Shown here one piece after another: positions 51,849 to 63,200 of a DNA stretch of 64,000 bases. The position numbers were made by a program, and so were the translations under genes. Each line of letters starts with the position of its first letter. Position 1 is the first letter of the stretch. Below the pieces are notes generated by a model. The model made no database searches. It worked only from the letters and a program-made list of their open reading frames with translations, and was not told where the DNA came from. The stretch is from the IMG/VR virus record IMGVR_UViG_3300046467_000379, positions 1 through 64,000 of that record. One strand, given 5' to 3'. The DNA comes from a virus.

Positions 51849-53827
51849 TATGCAACCCTCGTCCAATCCGTCATTGGAACCTCGTAAGAATGTCCACAGT
51901 ATAGCTCTAGGAGCATCGTAGAACGGGCAAAGTCATATGTCGGGTCTTTTGCCCCATCTCTACCACCACATACCCCACAAATCGCCTTAGGTGACGTTAA
52001 TTCCACTTCTACAACTGCCCCTGCCTTTTGAATCTTACAAGCTAAAGCGTTATTATTCGCATCTACTTCTTTAAGATACAAGATAGCAAATTCTGTTGAG
52101 GGGTCAGCAGGAGCAGCCTTAGTATCAAATGCTAAAAAGGCTCCATTTGCAGTAGCATTACTTATAGTCACACCGCTAGTCCCTTTTCCAGATATTTTAA
52201 TGCCTGTATTGGTTTCTCCACTAGCTGTTATAGTCGCAGGATTGCCTGTAGACCCATTTGCGAGAGTAATTTCATTGACAGCACTTCCAGTAGCTGTTAC
52301 AATCATTAACTCATTGCCGTTGGTGTCTAAAATAGACGTACCAATTCTAGGACTTGTTAGCGTCTTAGTGGTCAACGTTTGTGTGGCAGCTAAGGTAACT
52401 ATATCAGAACCACCAACAGTTCCAGCATCAGCAGTTAAGGTATCTATATTCGCAGTACCATCAAGATGCAAATCTTGCCATTCTAATGAGGCAGTACCTA
52501 AGTCTCTAGCACCATCACTAGAAGGAACCAAATCACTATCAAATCTACCTGTAGCAGTAATGGTATCACTAGTCGCATTCCCTAAATCAACATCTCCGTT
52601 AAATACCCCAGCCCCTGTCACCGTTAGGGAGCCTAATGTACCTACAGAAGTAATGTTAGTTTGGGCTGCGGTTGCGATTGTTGCATAAAGATTAGCAAAT
52701 TCCGCATCCCCTACTGTCCCTGAAAACACTTCAGAGCTATTAGTAGCATTAGTGAAGAATTTAAACCTACTATCACTATCATCTAGACCAAAAAACCCTA
52801 TTCTAGCAGAGGAACCATCATGATATCTAAACTCAATGCCTCTATCTTTATTATCATCACTTCCAGGGGCTGTATCCCCTCCTAAAGTGAATACGGGGTC
52901 ATCAATAGTAACAGTAGTACTATTAACTGTGGTAGTAGTTCCACCGACAGTAAGATTTCCTGAAATTGTTACGTTAGCAGGCAAACCAATCGTGACAGTC
53001 CCACTTGATTCGGCTACAGTCGTTTCATTTGCTGTTGCAGCTATAGTTAGCGTTCCACCTGGGGCTACGTTAGAAGTATTAGACCCATCACTTATTACTA
53101 GACTAGGCCCAGATAACTTCCCGTTAGCAATGCTGCCAGCAAGTTGGTCACTTGTGACTCCACCGCTTTTAATGGTAACAGCACCGCTGGATACTGAGAA
53201 ATCATTGCTACTGAAACTGGCAACCCCTTTGTTACTCGCACTAGCATCCTCTCCCTCAATTGTTACTAAATTAGACCCCATTGTAGTATTAATGCCTTCT
53301 CCCGCTGTGAAGGTAAATGTCTCCCCCAAGGAAGTGGGGTCATTGCTCCCCGATTCCGCAGCAAACGTAATAGAAGCAGATGCAAGATTAGCATTAGAAA
53401 TCCCAGCAGAACCACTTAAATTAGCGTTGACAATGTTACTTACTGTATTATTAGAAACGTTTATGGTTTTGTTGGTGAGTGTCGCTGCATGGGCTTCCAT
53501 TGCAAATGTGTCATTCCCTGTTAAAAGAGGCATACCGACAGTTCTATCTGCTGCCAATTCTTGAACAGAGAATATATACTGGTGGTCAGATGAAGTATCA
53601 TTAATTTGGGGGGTTGTCAGAACAGGACTTGCCAGAGTTTTATTGGTGAGTGTTTGAGCAACTGCATCCCCAGCAACAACATTCCAACTATCACCATCCC
53701 AAAAGTATAAGTCATCTGTATTGGTTTCAAGAAAAGTTAGCCCTGTAACAATATTACTTGTATTAACGTTGGCTCTATCGGTGGATGTTCCTGCCCAGTT
53801 ATTACCGGCATAATATGTAATCGCCAT
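51848..53827 (-). CDS. Repeat-built tail fibre with C-terminal zinc-ribbon-like module
   Basis: 659 residues. N-terminal attachment region shared with 49743-51848 (YAGNNWAGTSTDRANVN, TFLETNTDDLYFWDGDSWNV), then shaft repeats ('NLTVGGTTTTVNSTTVTIDDPV'). The last 50 residues, 'ICGVCGGRDGAKDPTYDFA' and 'LLELYCGHSYEVPM', form a C-x2-C ... C-G-H cluster that could bind zinc. The same module ends the next fibre, 53827-54375. Charged beta segment before it: YLKEVDANNNALACKIQKAG. Likely tail fibre with a metal-stabilised tip. Confidence 0.65.
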   Translation of the reverse strand: MAITYYAGNNWAGTSTDRANVNTSNIVTGLTFLETNTDDLYFWDGDSWNVVAGDAVAQTLTNKTLASPVLTTPQINDTSSDHQYIFSVQELAADRTVGMPLLTGNDTFAMEAHAATLTNKTINVSNNTVSNIVNANLSGSAGISNANLASASITFAAESGSNDPTSLGETFTFTAGEGINTTMGSNLVTIEGEDASASNKGVASFSSNDFSVSSGAVTIKSGGVTSDQLAGSIANGKLSGPSLVISDGSNTSNVAPGGTLTIAATANETTVAESSGTVTIGLPANVTISGNLTVGGTTTTVNSTTVTIDDPVFTLGGDTAPGSDDNKDRGIEFRYHDGSSARIGFFGLDDSDSRFKFFTNATNSSEVFSGTVGDAEFANLYATIATAAQTNITSVGTLGSLTVTGAGVFNGDVDLGNATSDTITATGRFDSDLVPSSDGARDLGTASLEWQDLHLDGTANIDTLTADAGTVGGSDIVTLAATQTLTTKTLTSPRIGTSILDTNGNELMIVTATGSAVNEITLANGSTGNPATITASGETNTGIKISGKGTSGVTISNATANGAFLAFDTKAAPADPSTEFAILYLKEVDANNNALACKIQKAGAVVEVELTSPKAICGVCGGRDGAKDPTYDFARSTMLLELYCGHSYEVPMTDWTRVA

Positions 53828-54375
53828 TACTGTATTCTCCTCAAATTGGACATTTCCATTTCATAGGAGTGCCCACAATATAGTTCTACTATCATTATAC
53901 CAGTTTGGAAGTTAAAAATGGGGTCTTTTGCTCCATCTTCACTCCCACAAACACCACATACACACCCAGGAGAGGTTAATTCTACCTCAACAACACTTCC
54001 AGCCTTTTGTATCTTAATTGCCAGAGCATTATTATTAGAATTTATTTCTTTGAGGTACAATCGCCCCTCTTCCGCGCCAGGGGCTGTGGGAGCAGAGATA
54101 ACAGAAAAATCTAAAAATGTTCTATTAACCCATTTACTAGATATACTGTCATATTGCAAATGATTATTATCTGCAATACTACCTATAGTTGTATCTGACA
54201 TCCCTGCCACAGAGTTACTAGTACCTACAAAATCTACAACCGCTTTAGCTGATGGAATTGTATTATGAGAAGCTGATATAGATGTTAAATCGGTATCTAA
54301 TGTATTTATATCAATATCCGATGTAACTATTTGTTGAGAAGTGGCTCCTCCTCTTGCTCGTTTAAATAAAGGCAT
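53827..54375 (-). CDS. Short fibre protein with the same C-terminal zinc-ribbon-like module
   Basis: 182 residues. Ser/Thr/Asp-rich N-terminal half (TSDIDINTLDTDLTSISASH), then 'RLYLKEINSNNNALAIKIQK' and the module C138/C140/C143 ... C167-G-H169 (CVCGVCGSEDGAKDP, IVELYCGHSYEME). The last 75 residues align closely with the end of the neighbouring 659-residue fibre, so one arose by duplication. Overlap with the neighbour's start is one base. Probably an accessory fibre or fibre cap. Confidence 0.6.
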   Translation of the reverse strand: MPLFKRARGGATSQQIVTSDIDINTLDTDLTSISASHNTIPSAKAVVDFVGTSNSVAGMSDTTIGSIADNNHLQYDSISSKWVNRTFLDFSVISAPTAPGAEEGRLYLKEINSNNNALAIKIQKAGSVVEVELTSPGCVCGVCGSEDGAKDPIFNFQTGIMIVELYCGHSYEMEMSNLRRIQ

Positions 54376-54378
54376 GGT

Positions 54379-54702
54379 TTATCTCCCCCAAGCGATACCA
54401 CGTATCCTAGCATTGGTTCCCCCTGCCCTAATAATACTAATCTTAGACCCTACATATACTGCGTCATCAAAATATCCCTCATCTTGAGGAACAAGCATTG
54501 AAGAAGTTGTCGCATCCCCATCAAATTCCACATATGCGTCTGCTAATTCTATTACAAACGATATTTTACTGCATTCTTCCATAACTGCACCAATATCAAC
54601 TACAGTTTCTGCTGAAGCCCCACTCGTAGTAACCGTAAACGTCTTATGTTTACTATAAGTTTGTAGAAGTTCTATCTCTTGTCTCCACGGCTTAGTTGTC
54701 AT
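54379..54702 (-). CDS. Small beta-rich structural protein
   Basis: 107 residues from MTTKPWRQEIEL; AAGGAG 7 bases before this ATG decides the start over an ATG seven codons earlier. A short helix, then a strand-rich region (TVTTSGASAETVVDIGAVM, 'VEFDGDATTSSMLVPQDEGYF') and a closing Gly/Arg turn (IRGIAWGR). The size and style match small fibre-associated or decoration proteins. No family named. Confidence 0.5.
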   Translation of the reverse strand: MTTKPWRQEIELLQTYSKHKTFTVTTSGASAETVVDIGAVMEECSKISFVIELADAYVEFDGDATTSSMLVPQDEGYFDDAVYVGSKISIIRAGGTNARIRGIAWGR

Positions 54703-55654
54703 CGCTAAACTCCTTGTGAGCAAACCTTAGTAAGGTTGGTTTGCTATTCCCCAATGTATTTTTTCGATAATTAAGAGCAGAGGATGCCAATGGCACCTTA
54801 AATCCTTCTTGTTTGGCTATAGCCCCAACCGACATGGGCCTTGGTGCCGATAATTCTGCCCGTAGACGCTTGTTTTCTACGGCAATTGTGGTCATATCAT
54901 CCATTAAGTCATCCATTTGCTTACTTAGCTCGGTTCGTACCCGTTTTTCAGCATCCGTACTCCCACTTTGGTTCCTAATCAGCAGTTGTTGTTCTAATTC
55001 ATGCTTGTGAGTAGTCAACATTGCCACTTGCCCATTCAAGGTCAGGGATTCTTTGTCTAATTTCTCCCACATTTCTAAAGTTTCTGTGTATTTATTACTT
55101 AAATCTTTAGAAAATTCCGTTAATGCTTGATGTTCTTGCTGCAAATTCCCCAACACTGCCCTCAATTCGGACTCTACAGCCATTTTATTAAGGTTCTCTT
55201 GGTAATTCGACTCTACTTTATTTTGCAAATTAGCATTATTGACCCGCAATTGTTCCAATTCAGTCTGTTGGGTATCTGCTTTGGTCTGAACAATGTTCAA
55301 ATTAGCAGTCATTTCACCCCAACCAGAGGACATGTCATCAAAATTAGACTTCATAACTGCCATTTCCTCAAAAATACGGTGTTTTTCAACCACTTCTGCA
55401 TCTAAATTGTCAATTCTGTTCTGTAAAAGCTTATTATCCCCCAATAATGCCTCATTTGCGAGGCTTTTACTCTCTAAAAGGTTCTGCAATTGACTCTTTT
55501 CACCGTTTATATCGTCAATTTCAACGATTTTACCCTCCAAATCAGTTATTTTTGACTGTAAAACGGCCTCTTTATGGGCATTATTAAGGTCAAAAATTTG
55601 CGTGTTTTGGGGCTTAGAGACGGGGTTTTTGTCGTAAAATGCACCTAATTTCAT
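54692..55654 (-). CDS. Long coiled-coil protein
   Basis: 320 residues from MKLGAFYDKN. Residues about 30-270 are one long coiled coil (LQSKITDLEGKIVEIDDING, NLLESKSLANEALLGDNKLL, 'LDAEVVEKHRIFEEMAVMKS', 'LNGQVAMLTTHKHELEQQLL') with few Pro/Gly, as in a fibre neck or a rod-like internal protein. The C-terminal 45 residues are basic and lose the coil. Starts 1 base after the upstream stop. Possible roles include whisker/neck fibre or internal scaffold; function unknown. Confidence 0.6.
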   Translation of the reverse strand: MKLGAFYDKNPVSKPQNTQIFDLNNAHKEAVLQSKITDLEGKIVEIDDINGEKSQLQNLLESKSLANEALLGDNKLLQNRIDNLDAEVVEKHRIFEEMAVMKSNFDDMSSGWGEMTANLNIVQTKADTQQTELEQLRVNNANLQNKVESNYQENLNKMAVESELRAVLGNLQQEHQALTEFSKDLSNKYTETLEMWEKLDKESLTLNGQVAMLTTHKHELEQQLLIRNQSGSTDAEKRVRTELSKQMDDLMDDMTTIAVENKRLRAELSAPRPMSVGAIAKQEGFKVPLASSALNYRKNTLGNSKPTLLRFAHKEFSDDN

Positions 55655-55655
55655 A

Positions 55656-56066
55656 TTATTCCACTTCATCCAAGGTTAAAATCTCAGATGTGAAGTATCC
55701 ATCAGGCAAAATAGCACTTGGGAGATTTTCCATCCATTTACGGGTAGATTGTCGAGGCACCCACTTATTTGTATCCACCTGAATGGCCCTATTTACAAAA
55801 TTATCCATATATATTTGATATCCAGCTTCATAACTATAAGTTATATCATCTGTGGACTCCCAATAACGCACTTCACCCACTGGAAACTCTACAGGTACAG
55901 GAATATTCGGTAAGGTCTTATTTACTTTAACCATAATAATGTGTTTTTTAGGTGTTGCCTCTTCTACTGCTTCTGAAATGGTTTGAACGGTGGGATGTGA
56001 ACCCCACTCCTCTAGTTTTGGCCCATATACCACTAATTCTGGTTTAACCGTCTTTTTTCTAGGCAT
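55656..56066 (-). CDS. Hypothetical protein
   Basis: 136 residues. Acidic/basic alternating alpha/beta sequence ('IPVPVEFPVGEVRYWESTDD', IYMDNFVNRAIQVDTNKWVP) ending TLDEVE. No family recognised. It overlaps the basic protein 56059-57207 by 8 bases and ends 1 base before the coiled-coil gene, so all three are co-translated. Confidence 0.55.
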   Translation of the reverse strand: MPRKKTVKPELVVYGPKLEEWGSHPTVQTISEAVEEATPKKHIIMVKVNKTLPNIPVPVEFPVGEVRYWESTDDITYSYEAGYQIYMDNFVNRAIQVDTNKWVPRQSTRKWMENLPSAILPDGYFTSEILTLDEVE

Positions 56067-57207
56067 TTTTTACCCCCCTCTTCTTTTTTTCTTCTATATT
56101 TGACTTTGGATGCTGCCCAATCCTCTTTTTATCGTGAGGCTTCGTTTGCCCAGCGTCAGCAACGCTTCGGAAACGCCGTCCAGCTTCCATACTACCAGCA
56201 CCTTTACCACCTGGGCCTTTACGAGAGATAGAGCGTTCATGAACACCCGTACCTGACCCACGCATACGTCTTTTACCCTGTACTTCCCATACGGTACGCC
56301 CTAATTTCTCTGGGCGAGTCCAACGATGCTTAACCGCATCCCACATTAACCCCATTCTAGGGGGTACGGGGGCATGGTCTTTATAAAGCATCGCTAAATC
56401 ATCTAAAAAATTGCCATCATCCGATTTTCGCAGTCCTTTCAACTTACGAATCATTTCTTCTTGCAATTTCCGCTTTTCTTCACGGTTTTGTGTCCGTTCC
56501 CACTCCTGAGCCATGTGTGGGGGGACTTCATGACTTGCAGTATCCGCACTTAATGCCCACCCAGCCGCAGCAGACAATAAACGGGCTAATGCAGGGCTTA
56601 CACCCTTTTGCATGTTCATAATAGCCTTTTCAGAGTCTTTTGCCTTAGATTTTTCCTTAATTTGCTTCCATCTTTTAGGATTATGTTGTAAAAACCTTAC
56701 ATAAGCATTCCGTCTAGTGAATTTATCACTTCCTTCGGGGGCATCCCCCATTCCAGGCCTCCAATCACTTCCCGCAGCACTACGAGTATCCCCATGCCGC
56801 ATTCCTACGGCTGCTGTAGCGAATCGAGACATTTCCTCTATTTCACTGCCTTTACGTCTTCCCCGTGACCCATAAACGGCGGGGTTTTTATATGCAGCAT
56901 TAGGGTCACGCGGCCTTCCTACAGGCTTTGCTCCCTCTTTTCGTTGCACCTTCATAAGAGCTTTTTGAGTAGATTGCGTCTGAGATTCCTCTTTACTACG
57001 TCGAATGCCTGCAACCATTCGTTCCAAAGCATTTTTATTGTGGTCTGCAAGAGTTTTCCTAGCTTCAGAAACATCATCCTTGGACATATACTTGATGTCT
57101 CCCTCATCAGCAGCTATTTGACGAGCAGCACTACCCTCCCGCATATTAAAGCGGGGGGCACCATACCCCTTTTCAAAGAAGCCCTGTAATTCGTCAAAGG
57201 CACTCAT
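56059..57207 (-). CDS. Highly basic low-complexity protein
   Basis: 382 residues from MSAFDELQGFFEKG; GGAGGAG six bases before the ATG decides against a start five codons earlier. Rich in Arg, Lys, Gly; basic along its length. Segments such as KGVSPALARLLSAAAGWALS may be helical; 'WDAVKHRWTRPEKLGRTVWE' and 'RMRGSGTGVHERSISRKGPG' resemble short motifs found in phage internal or head proteins. Follows a promoter motif in a 56-base gap. A DNA-binding internal virion role is possible. Confidence 0.6.
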   Translation of the reverse strand: MSAFDELQGFFEKGYGAPRFNMREGSAARQIAADEGDIKYMSKDDVSEARKTLADHNKNALERMVAGIRRSKEESQTQSTQKALMKVQRKEGAKPVGRPRDPNAAYKNPAVYGSRGRRKGSEIEEMSRFATAAVGMRHGDTRSAAGSDWRPGMGDAPEGSDKFTRRNAYVRFLQHNPKRWKQIKEKSKAKDSEKAIMNMQKGVSPALARLLSAAAGWALSADTASHEVPPHMAQEWERTQNREEKRKLQEEMIRKLKGLRKSDDGNFLDDLAMLYKDHAPVPPRMGLMWDAVKHRWTRPEKLGRTVWEVQGKRRMRGSGTGVHERSISRKGPGGKGAGSMEAGRRFRSVADAGQTKPHDKKRIGQHPKSNIEEKKKRGVKNA

Positions 57208-57237
57208 AAATAACTCCTCCACAAGTTCATATATTAT

Positions 57238-57243
57238 ATTATA
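57238..57243 (-). promoter_or_regulatory. Phage promoter motif (ACATAGTATAATATAATATATG)
   Basis: TATAAT in TAGTATAATATAATATATG in the 56-base gap between the 2006-residue gene and the basic protein gene. A second, overlapping TATAAT-like core follows. The downstream gene begins about 30 bases after. One of nine related sites. Confidence 0.6.
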
Positions 57244-57263
57244 CTATGTACACTACGAAAAAT

Positions 57264-60200
57264 CTATGCTATTAGCCCCTGTAATGTGTTTTGTTGTCTA
57301 TTGCCCGAATCATCCCCCACTAACCCTTGAAGTTGGCTGCTTTGTGGGGAATCATCTCCTATCAACCCTGACAACCCTCCAGAAGGCGGCTGTCCTGCTT
57401 GAGAAGGTTGGTACTCTTGGGGTGGGTTCTCAAACCGACTAGCCCAGCTACCGTCCCCCTCAGAGGGATGCGGAGCAAATTTATCTTGTACTTGTTGATT
57501 TCCCATATGCTGGTCATATAACCTGTTAATATGTTCCCAATCGGAGTCCAACTCAGAATTTAGCCCATTTAATTGGTTGTTTATATTTTGAAACTTCAGA
57601 TTTTCCTCATCATGGTTTTGATGTTCTTGACTCTTAGCCGCACCTGTTCCCCGCTTTGCTCTTTCAGCTGCCATCTTTACAGCTTCTTGTTGATGCCACT
57701 TACCTCTTTTAGAGACATGGTTTCGCAAGTCCTTCATATCTTGTGCCCGTGCCTGGGCTTCGCCAGGAGATAGATATCTCATTGGCTTCCCATGCATCTC
57801 TAGTTTATCCATAACATCCTTAGTACGTTGTTCTGCTTCTGCATCAACCCTATATTGTCTGCGTATCCGACGTATGGCTTCAAAAGCGGGGTCTTTACTA
57901 CCTAAAGCTCTAGACACCACTCCCTTCACCCCTCGTCCTATACCACCAGCACTAACATCTGATGTTACCGCAAATGGGTTTATAATGCCACCAAGCCATC
58001 CTACTATACCAGAACCAGGGTAATTGATTACATCTTGATAACGCTGTCGATATTCTTGATTACGGCCCCAGAATTCTCCTGAATGTCCTAACTCATCTGA
58101 CATTAAGTCTTTACTCCCTGGTTGTGATTGAGGCTCCGTAGAAGCCTGTCTCCTTCGACGTTCCAATGCATCTCCTCGCAACACGTCCTTTAATAGTTGC
58201 ATCTGCAACGGTGCTTGTGGGGGCGTCTGTGGGGGATTCTGTGGACGTAAGACCTTCCCAGTTAAGAAGTTACCTTGATTGTCCTTAAAACTATCCGCTG
58301 TTTGAGTGAAATAATTATAAAACTGTTGGGAATGATAATCATGGATTACATCATTCACTGTTTGCGGTTGAGTCTTATCCTTTTGTTGAACCGCAGACCA
58401 CTCAGCATCCGCATGATTAATGTTACCTTGGGAATCCACATAGTAAGATAAGTCATTGTTGTTGTTCATTTGAGCTGTTTTTGCTTTACCCCTACGAGCA
58501 AAGGCATATCGAGGGTTGGGTTCCCCCTGACCATTAGCTCTATGAGAGCCATGATAGTGTTCCCCCGCAGGAATCATCATACCTGAGCCTGCCCCAGCAG
58601 CCGCTAGTTCATCTCTCACATCATTATACCTATGGGGGTTTATCCATGCCCCTGATTCGGGATGGAACCAACCATGTTGTACACCTTGTTCCCCTAAGAG
58701 GTTTTTAGTCTTTGCAAATTTAGTATCATCATTATCAAATCTTTCTAATGCACCTCGATGGTCAAGAGGTCTAAAGTTAGCATACCTGTCTACCTTACTC
58801 CAGAATTTTTCAGCAGCGGATGGTTGAGGTTGATTGCCTGGCGTCTCATTATAATCAAAATAATGGGTATCCTCGTCAAACTCCAGCGAATTGGGGTCAA
58901 TTTCCTTCCCCCATTCTCCAGTTCTCTCATCACGTTGTCGAAGGTCATGCACAGTTCCCGCCCCATTAGAATCATATTTAATGACTAACCAGGGTTTGTG
59001 GTTTCTATTAGAACGTAATGCGCCCCCTTCTCCCACAGCTTTCATATATGCCGCCTCGCCGTGCATCTCCTTAACATGGGCTTTACCCGCTGTCTTCAAG
59101 TGTTCTTCTCCACCATATTCTACATTATCTTGTTCCGCTTGGGCTTTATCCGAAGCAATAAATTCATTCATATCAAAATCTGGTATGTTTGCAGCGGCTT
59201 GAGAAATTTCCTGCCAACGTTGATTCCATATTTTTCGTGTGGCATCGGTCATATGTTCCCCGTGTTTATTTTTCCAATACTCCAACCTACGAATTTGAGT
59301 AGTAACGTCATCTTGTGTGGGCATCTGCTGTAGAGGAAGAATTCCACGATAGCCCTCTATATCATTAGCATCCACCTGAAGTTGACGTTTGTTAGAGTCT
59401 GCTATATGTTTTGCATTAGCTTTAAGGGCGGCTCCGTAATCGCTTCTAAATTGTTTAGGAGTACTGGCTGCATTCATCCGCATGTAGTTTTCCATATCCT
59501 CATCTACAGGAATCCCCGTATTTTCAACGGCAGATTTATACGCCGCTAACATACGTTCTAGTTCATCTGCTTCAATGGGTTTATCGGCATCAGTAAGTGT
59601 TTTCGTTGATTTTGCTTCTTCGGTTTCAGCCCGTAGTTTAGCCTTATCTCTAGCTTTCCGACGTACTTGGATAACTCGTTTATCGTGTTCCTCTTCAAGG
59701 CGATTGTTTCCATGATGCCTAAGCATACTACCAATCTCACCGTCAATCTCCTCTTGCAAGTCAGGGTCATTCTGGGCCTGCTCTTCATAATCCTTACCGA
59801 ATTGTTGTCCTAATATCTGACGAATCTGTTCATTTCGGGTTGAAATACTTTCGGGTACCTCGGGTTCGTCAAATTGATTGCCCTCTACCATTAAACCTGT
59901 ACCAGCTAATAGAGTTTCCTCTGCACTAGGCTCTTTCCACTCCCAATCCCCTTCTAATGGATTATTTTTATTCGCTATCCATACCCATTTATGGTTCTCT
60001 TGACCCCAACCACTTAACTCTGGTTCAGGTGGGGCTACTTCAGCAGTACCAGCAGCGGGGGCAGCATCAGCAACAACAGGCTCAGTAACAGGCGAAGTTG
60101 TAGTAACGGCATCAGGGGATGGTGCTACGGCTTCTTCCTGTACTGCGGCACCTATAATTTCAGGAGCAAATCCCCAACGTTCCATTCGGTCAGAACGCTT

Positions 60201-63200
60201 TACTAGGGGCTGTCTATGGTTGTCACTTCTGGCAGAATCTTCTTTATATAGATGCATTCTCGGTGAACCGTTTGGGCCTAGACCTTCTGTATTTAACTGG
60301 TCTGTGGGCCATACATCTCCCATCACATCGGCATAATCACCATTCAGAAAGTTATTCGTCCATGTCCAAAAATCTGGTTTTGATTCTCTACGTGTTGCAA
60401 TCTCCTGTTCTTCAGGAGTTTGTCCAGCTTCGGGAATCACTCTTGCAGGGTCATGTTCAGCCGTGGGATTCCCTAAATATGTTTGATAATCATTCCATGC
60501 ATTACCATACGCCCCATCCATTGACCCCTCATGTTCTAGCTTGAATCTTGCTTTGTCTTCCTCATGAGTAGTTTTCCATAAACTTGAGCGGTTATAGTCC
60601 TGTGCTAAGTCCGAATATGCTTCACCAGTTTCGGGGTCAGTACCTTCCAAACCTTTCAAATTAAGCAATGCTTGAATTGTATTTACTCCTTTCCAAATAT
60701 CCCCATACTTTAATCCATGCCCACCCTCTCTATCATAATCCTTCCGACTAAGCATATGAAAGCCTGGGTAACCAGTAGCAGGGTCTACCAATCCTTGGGA
60801 ATATAGAGCGTCTACCCACTCCCACGCATTAGGATGGATATATATATCATCGCCCAATTGACTTTTGCTTTGGTCATATATACCACCTCTATAGGCAGGA
60901 TGGTCTTCGGGCAATGTTGTATTATATGTCAGCCTTTCCTGAGTATTAGGGCCAAGTAAATTCTCAGGCCAAGCATTGGCATCGCCTTCGGCACTAGCGT
61001 TTGTAAAGGCCTCTAAATCGGCTTCAGTATATGGTTCATTCGTAGCTGGGTTGATTAGGTTACTCGCTTCACCCATAATAATAGGCATAGTTTTATCTGG
61101 GTCAGGTAACCTATACCGCTCTATTCTATCAGTAGTGAGGCCCAACAATCCCCCAAATTTTTTAAGGTATTGTTCTAATACTCCATTATTTTCCATATAA
61201 CTATTATAGGCATCATTATTAAAACCATCATCCTCAACATTTATATCGTAGTAATATGGGTCATCCTCACGGTTGTATGTACCAAATCTACGAGATAGAG
61301 AATCTGGGTGATTTCTATTACTAGAAGCCTTGAATATCTTCAACAGTCTCAAGAACATGTCATTAAGGTGTGTTTTGCTTTCTTCAGGAGACATGTCCTT
61401 TAAGAGTGTGCCTTCTTCATTGCGAAGAGGGTCTATGTCTGCTCCCTCTACAAACTCACCATTTTCCCAAGAAGGCATTTCACGGGGGAGGAGCAGACTT
61501 TTCTTTCTCTCTGCTTGGTCTACCCCTTCAGCATAAGTGTCTACTTCTTTATGGGGATATTCGTTCATGTATGCTTCCCATCCTTCGGAAGTCATATCAG
61601 AAATTTGGTCAGCAGTAGGGGTAGTTGGTTCAGGGTCAGCAGTTATAACTGTCCCTTCATCACTTTCTTCTACTGTGCTATTGGGGTCTTCGTTTTCATT
61701 TCGTTCTGTATTAATAGCTGTTGTGGGAACATGGCCTGTTAAAGACCCATCCGTATAAGCTGCCATCATTGCAGAAAATACCGTGTCATTTAGGGGTTGT
61801 GCCTTGTTACCTCTAGCACTTTGAGCTTGAGTACGTATTGCGTGAGTTAATAGAGCCTCCCAAGGTTTACCAGCCTCAGCCCACTCATAATTCCGTCTAT
61901 CGCCCATACTCCCATCTGTGTTCTCTTTATTAACCAGTCCTAACTTGCGTAGAGCATTAAACTGCCCAGCCTTTAATTGCGGGTTATTCCCCCAACCTTC
62001 CTCAGCCGTTGGAAGATTTATATTGTAATTTCCAGCATTAGCCCTAATCAAGTCATTTAATGCTGCCAAGTCAAAGGCAGGAACGCCTTCAGTAGGCGTA
62101 GCAGTCTCTTGGGTTCCCACAGGAGGGGTTTCCGCAGAAGGAGTTCCTCCAGCTGGGGTATCGTCCTCAACCAAACCTTCTGGGGCTGCATCGGTACTAG
62201 GGGCTGCATCAGGTTCAGGGCCATCATCAATTAGGGTGTTCAAGACAGGAGGGGCATATGCATCTTCTTCCCTAGTCCCCTCCGGTGCTGCATCGTCAAC
62301 TATTTGGTTTTGTTCTTGCACAAAAGGATGATTTGCGTATTTACTGAAGCCTTGAGTAATTAAAGGGGATATGGCACCAGTACTGGGGTTTGTATACTCA
62401 TCCACAAAATCTAATAGTACAGGGTTTGTTCTCCCTATTATATCCTCTAACTTACGTCCAGGGCTATCTTTTAACTCCTCTAGAAAAGGAATCAAATCTG
62501 AAAACTTTCCTGAAGCAACATTTAAAGCTTGATACAACAAACCTAATGGCATTGTCTTATCTTTACCAAAACTATGGTTAACTATTAAACCAGGGTCAGC
62601 AAGTGGGTTCTGGTTCTCAGGAAAATCCCAAAATCGTTTCTGTTCATTTAATTCCTTTACATTAGTAATAAACGCTTTATAGTTATCAATATTGTCTATA
62701 AGCGATTGTTCATACGGGGCGTGAGAAGCCACTTCTTCCTCGTTTCCATTATCTGGAGCCTCTTCCGCTTTGCCAATATGTGCATTATATTTGCGTTCTA
62801 TAGTCTCTAAATCGTCTACGCCATCTATCTCGTTCATCATATCGGTAATACTGTCTTTCTTATCACCACTTGAGGATTCAGCATGAGTCGTTAGAAAACC
62901 TTGTAAATTCTCTAAGTCTATATTAAAAACATTGTTGATGAGTTCAGCATGAGGTTTCCAGTTAGCTACAAACCTTTTTACTTTATTAAGAACGTTACTC
63001 TCAGAGTGCCCAAATAAACCACCTCTGTTATTATCTCCCGTACCTTCCAAGGCCCGTTTAAATTTTTCTATGTCAAACTCCGAAGGTTCGTCAGCCTTTT
63101 GTATAAAGTCAAAAAGCTTCTCCAAAGCAGGAGTCTCATCAAAGCCAAGAGCTAACGCTTTTTCGTTATTACGAAATTGTCTAGCCCGTTGTTGTGCTTC

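Noticed and set aside
53885-53900. Additional GGTATAATGATAG promoter before the 659-residue fibre gene
   Set aside because: It lies inside the coding region of 53827-54375, where it encodes a conserved part of the fibre tip, so chance is likely.
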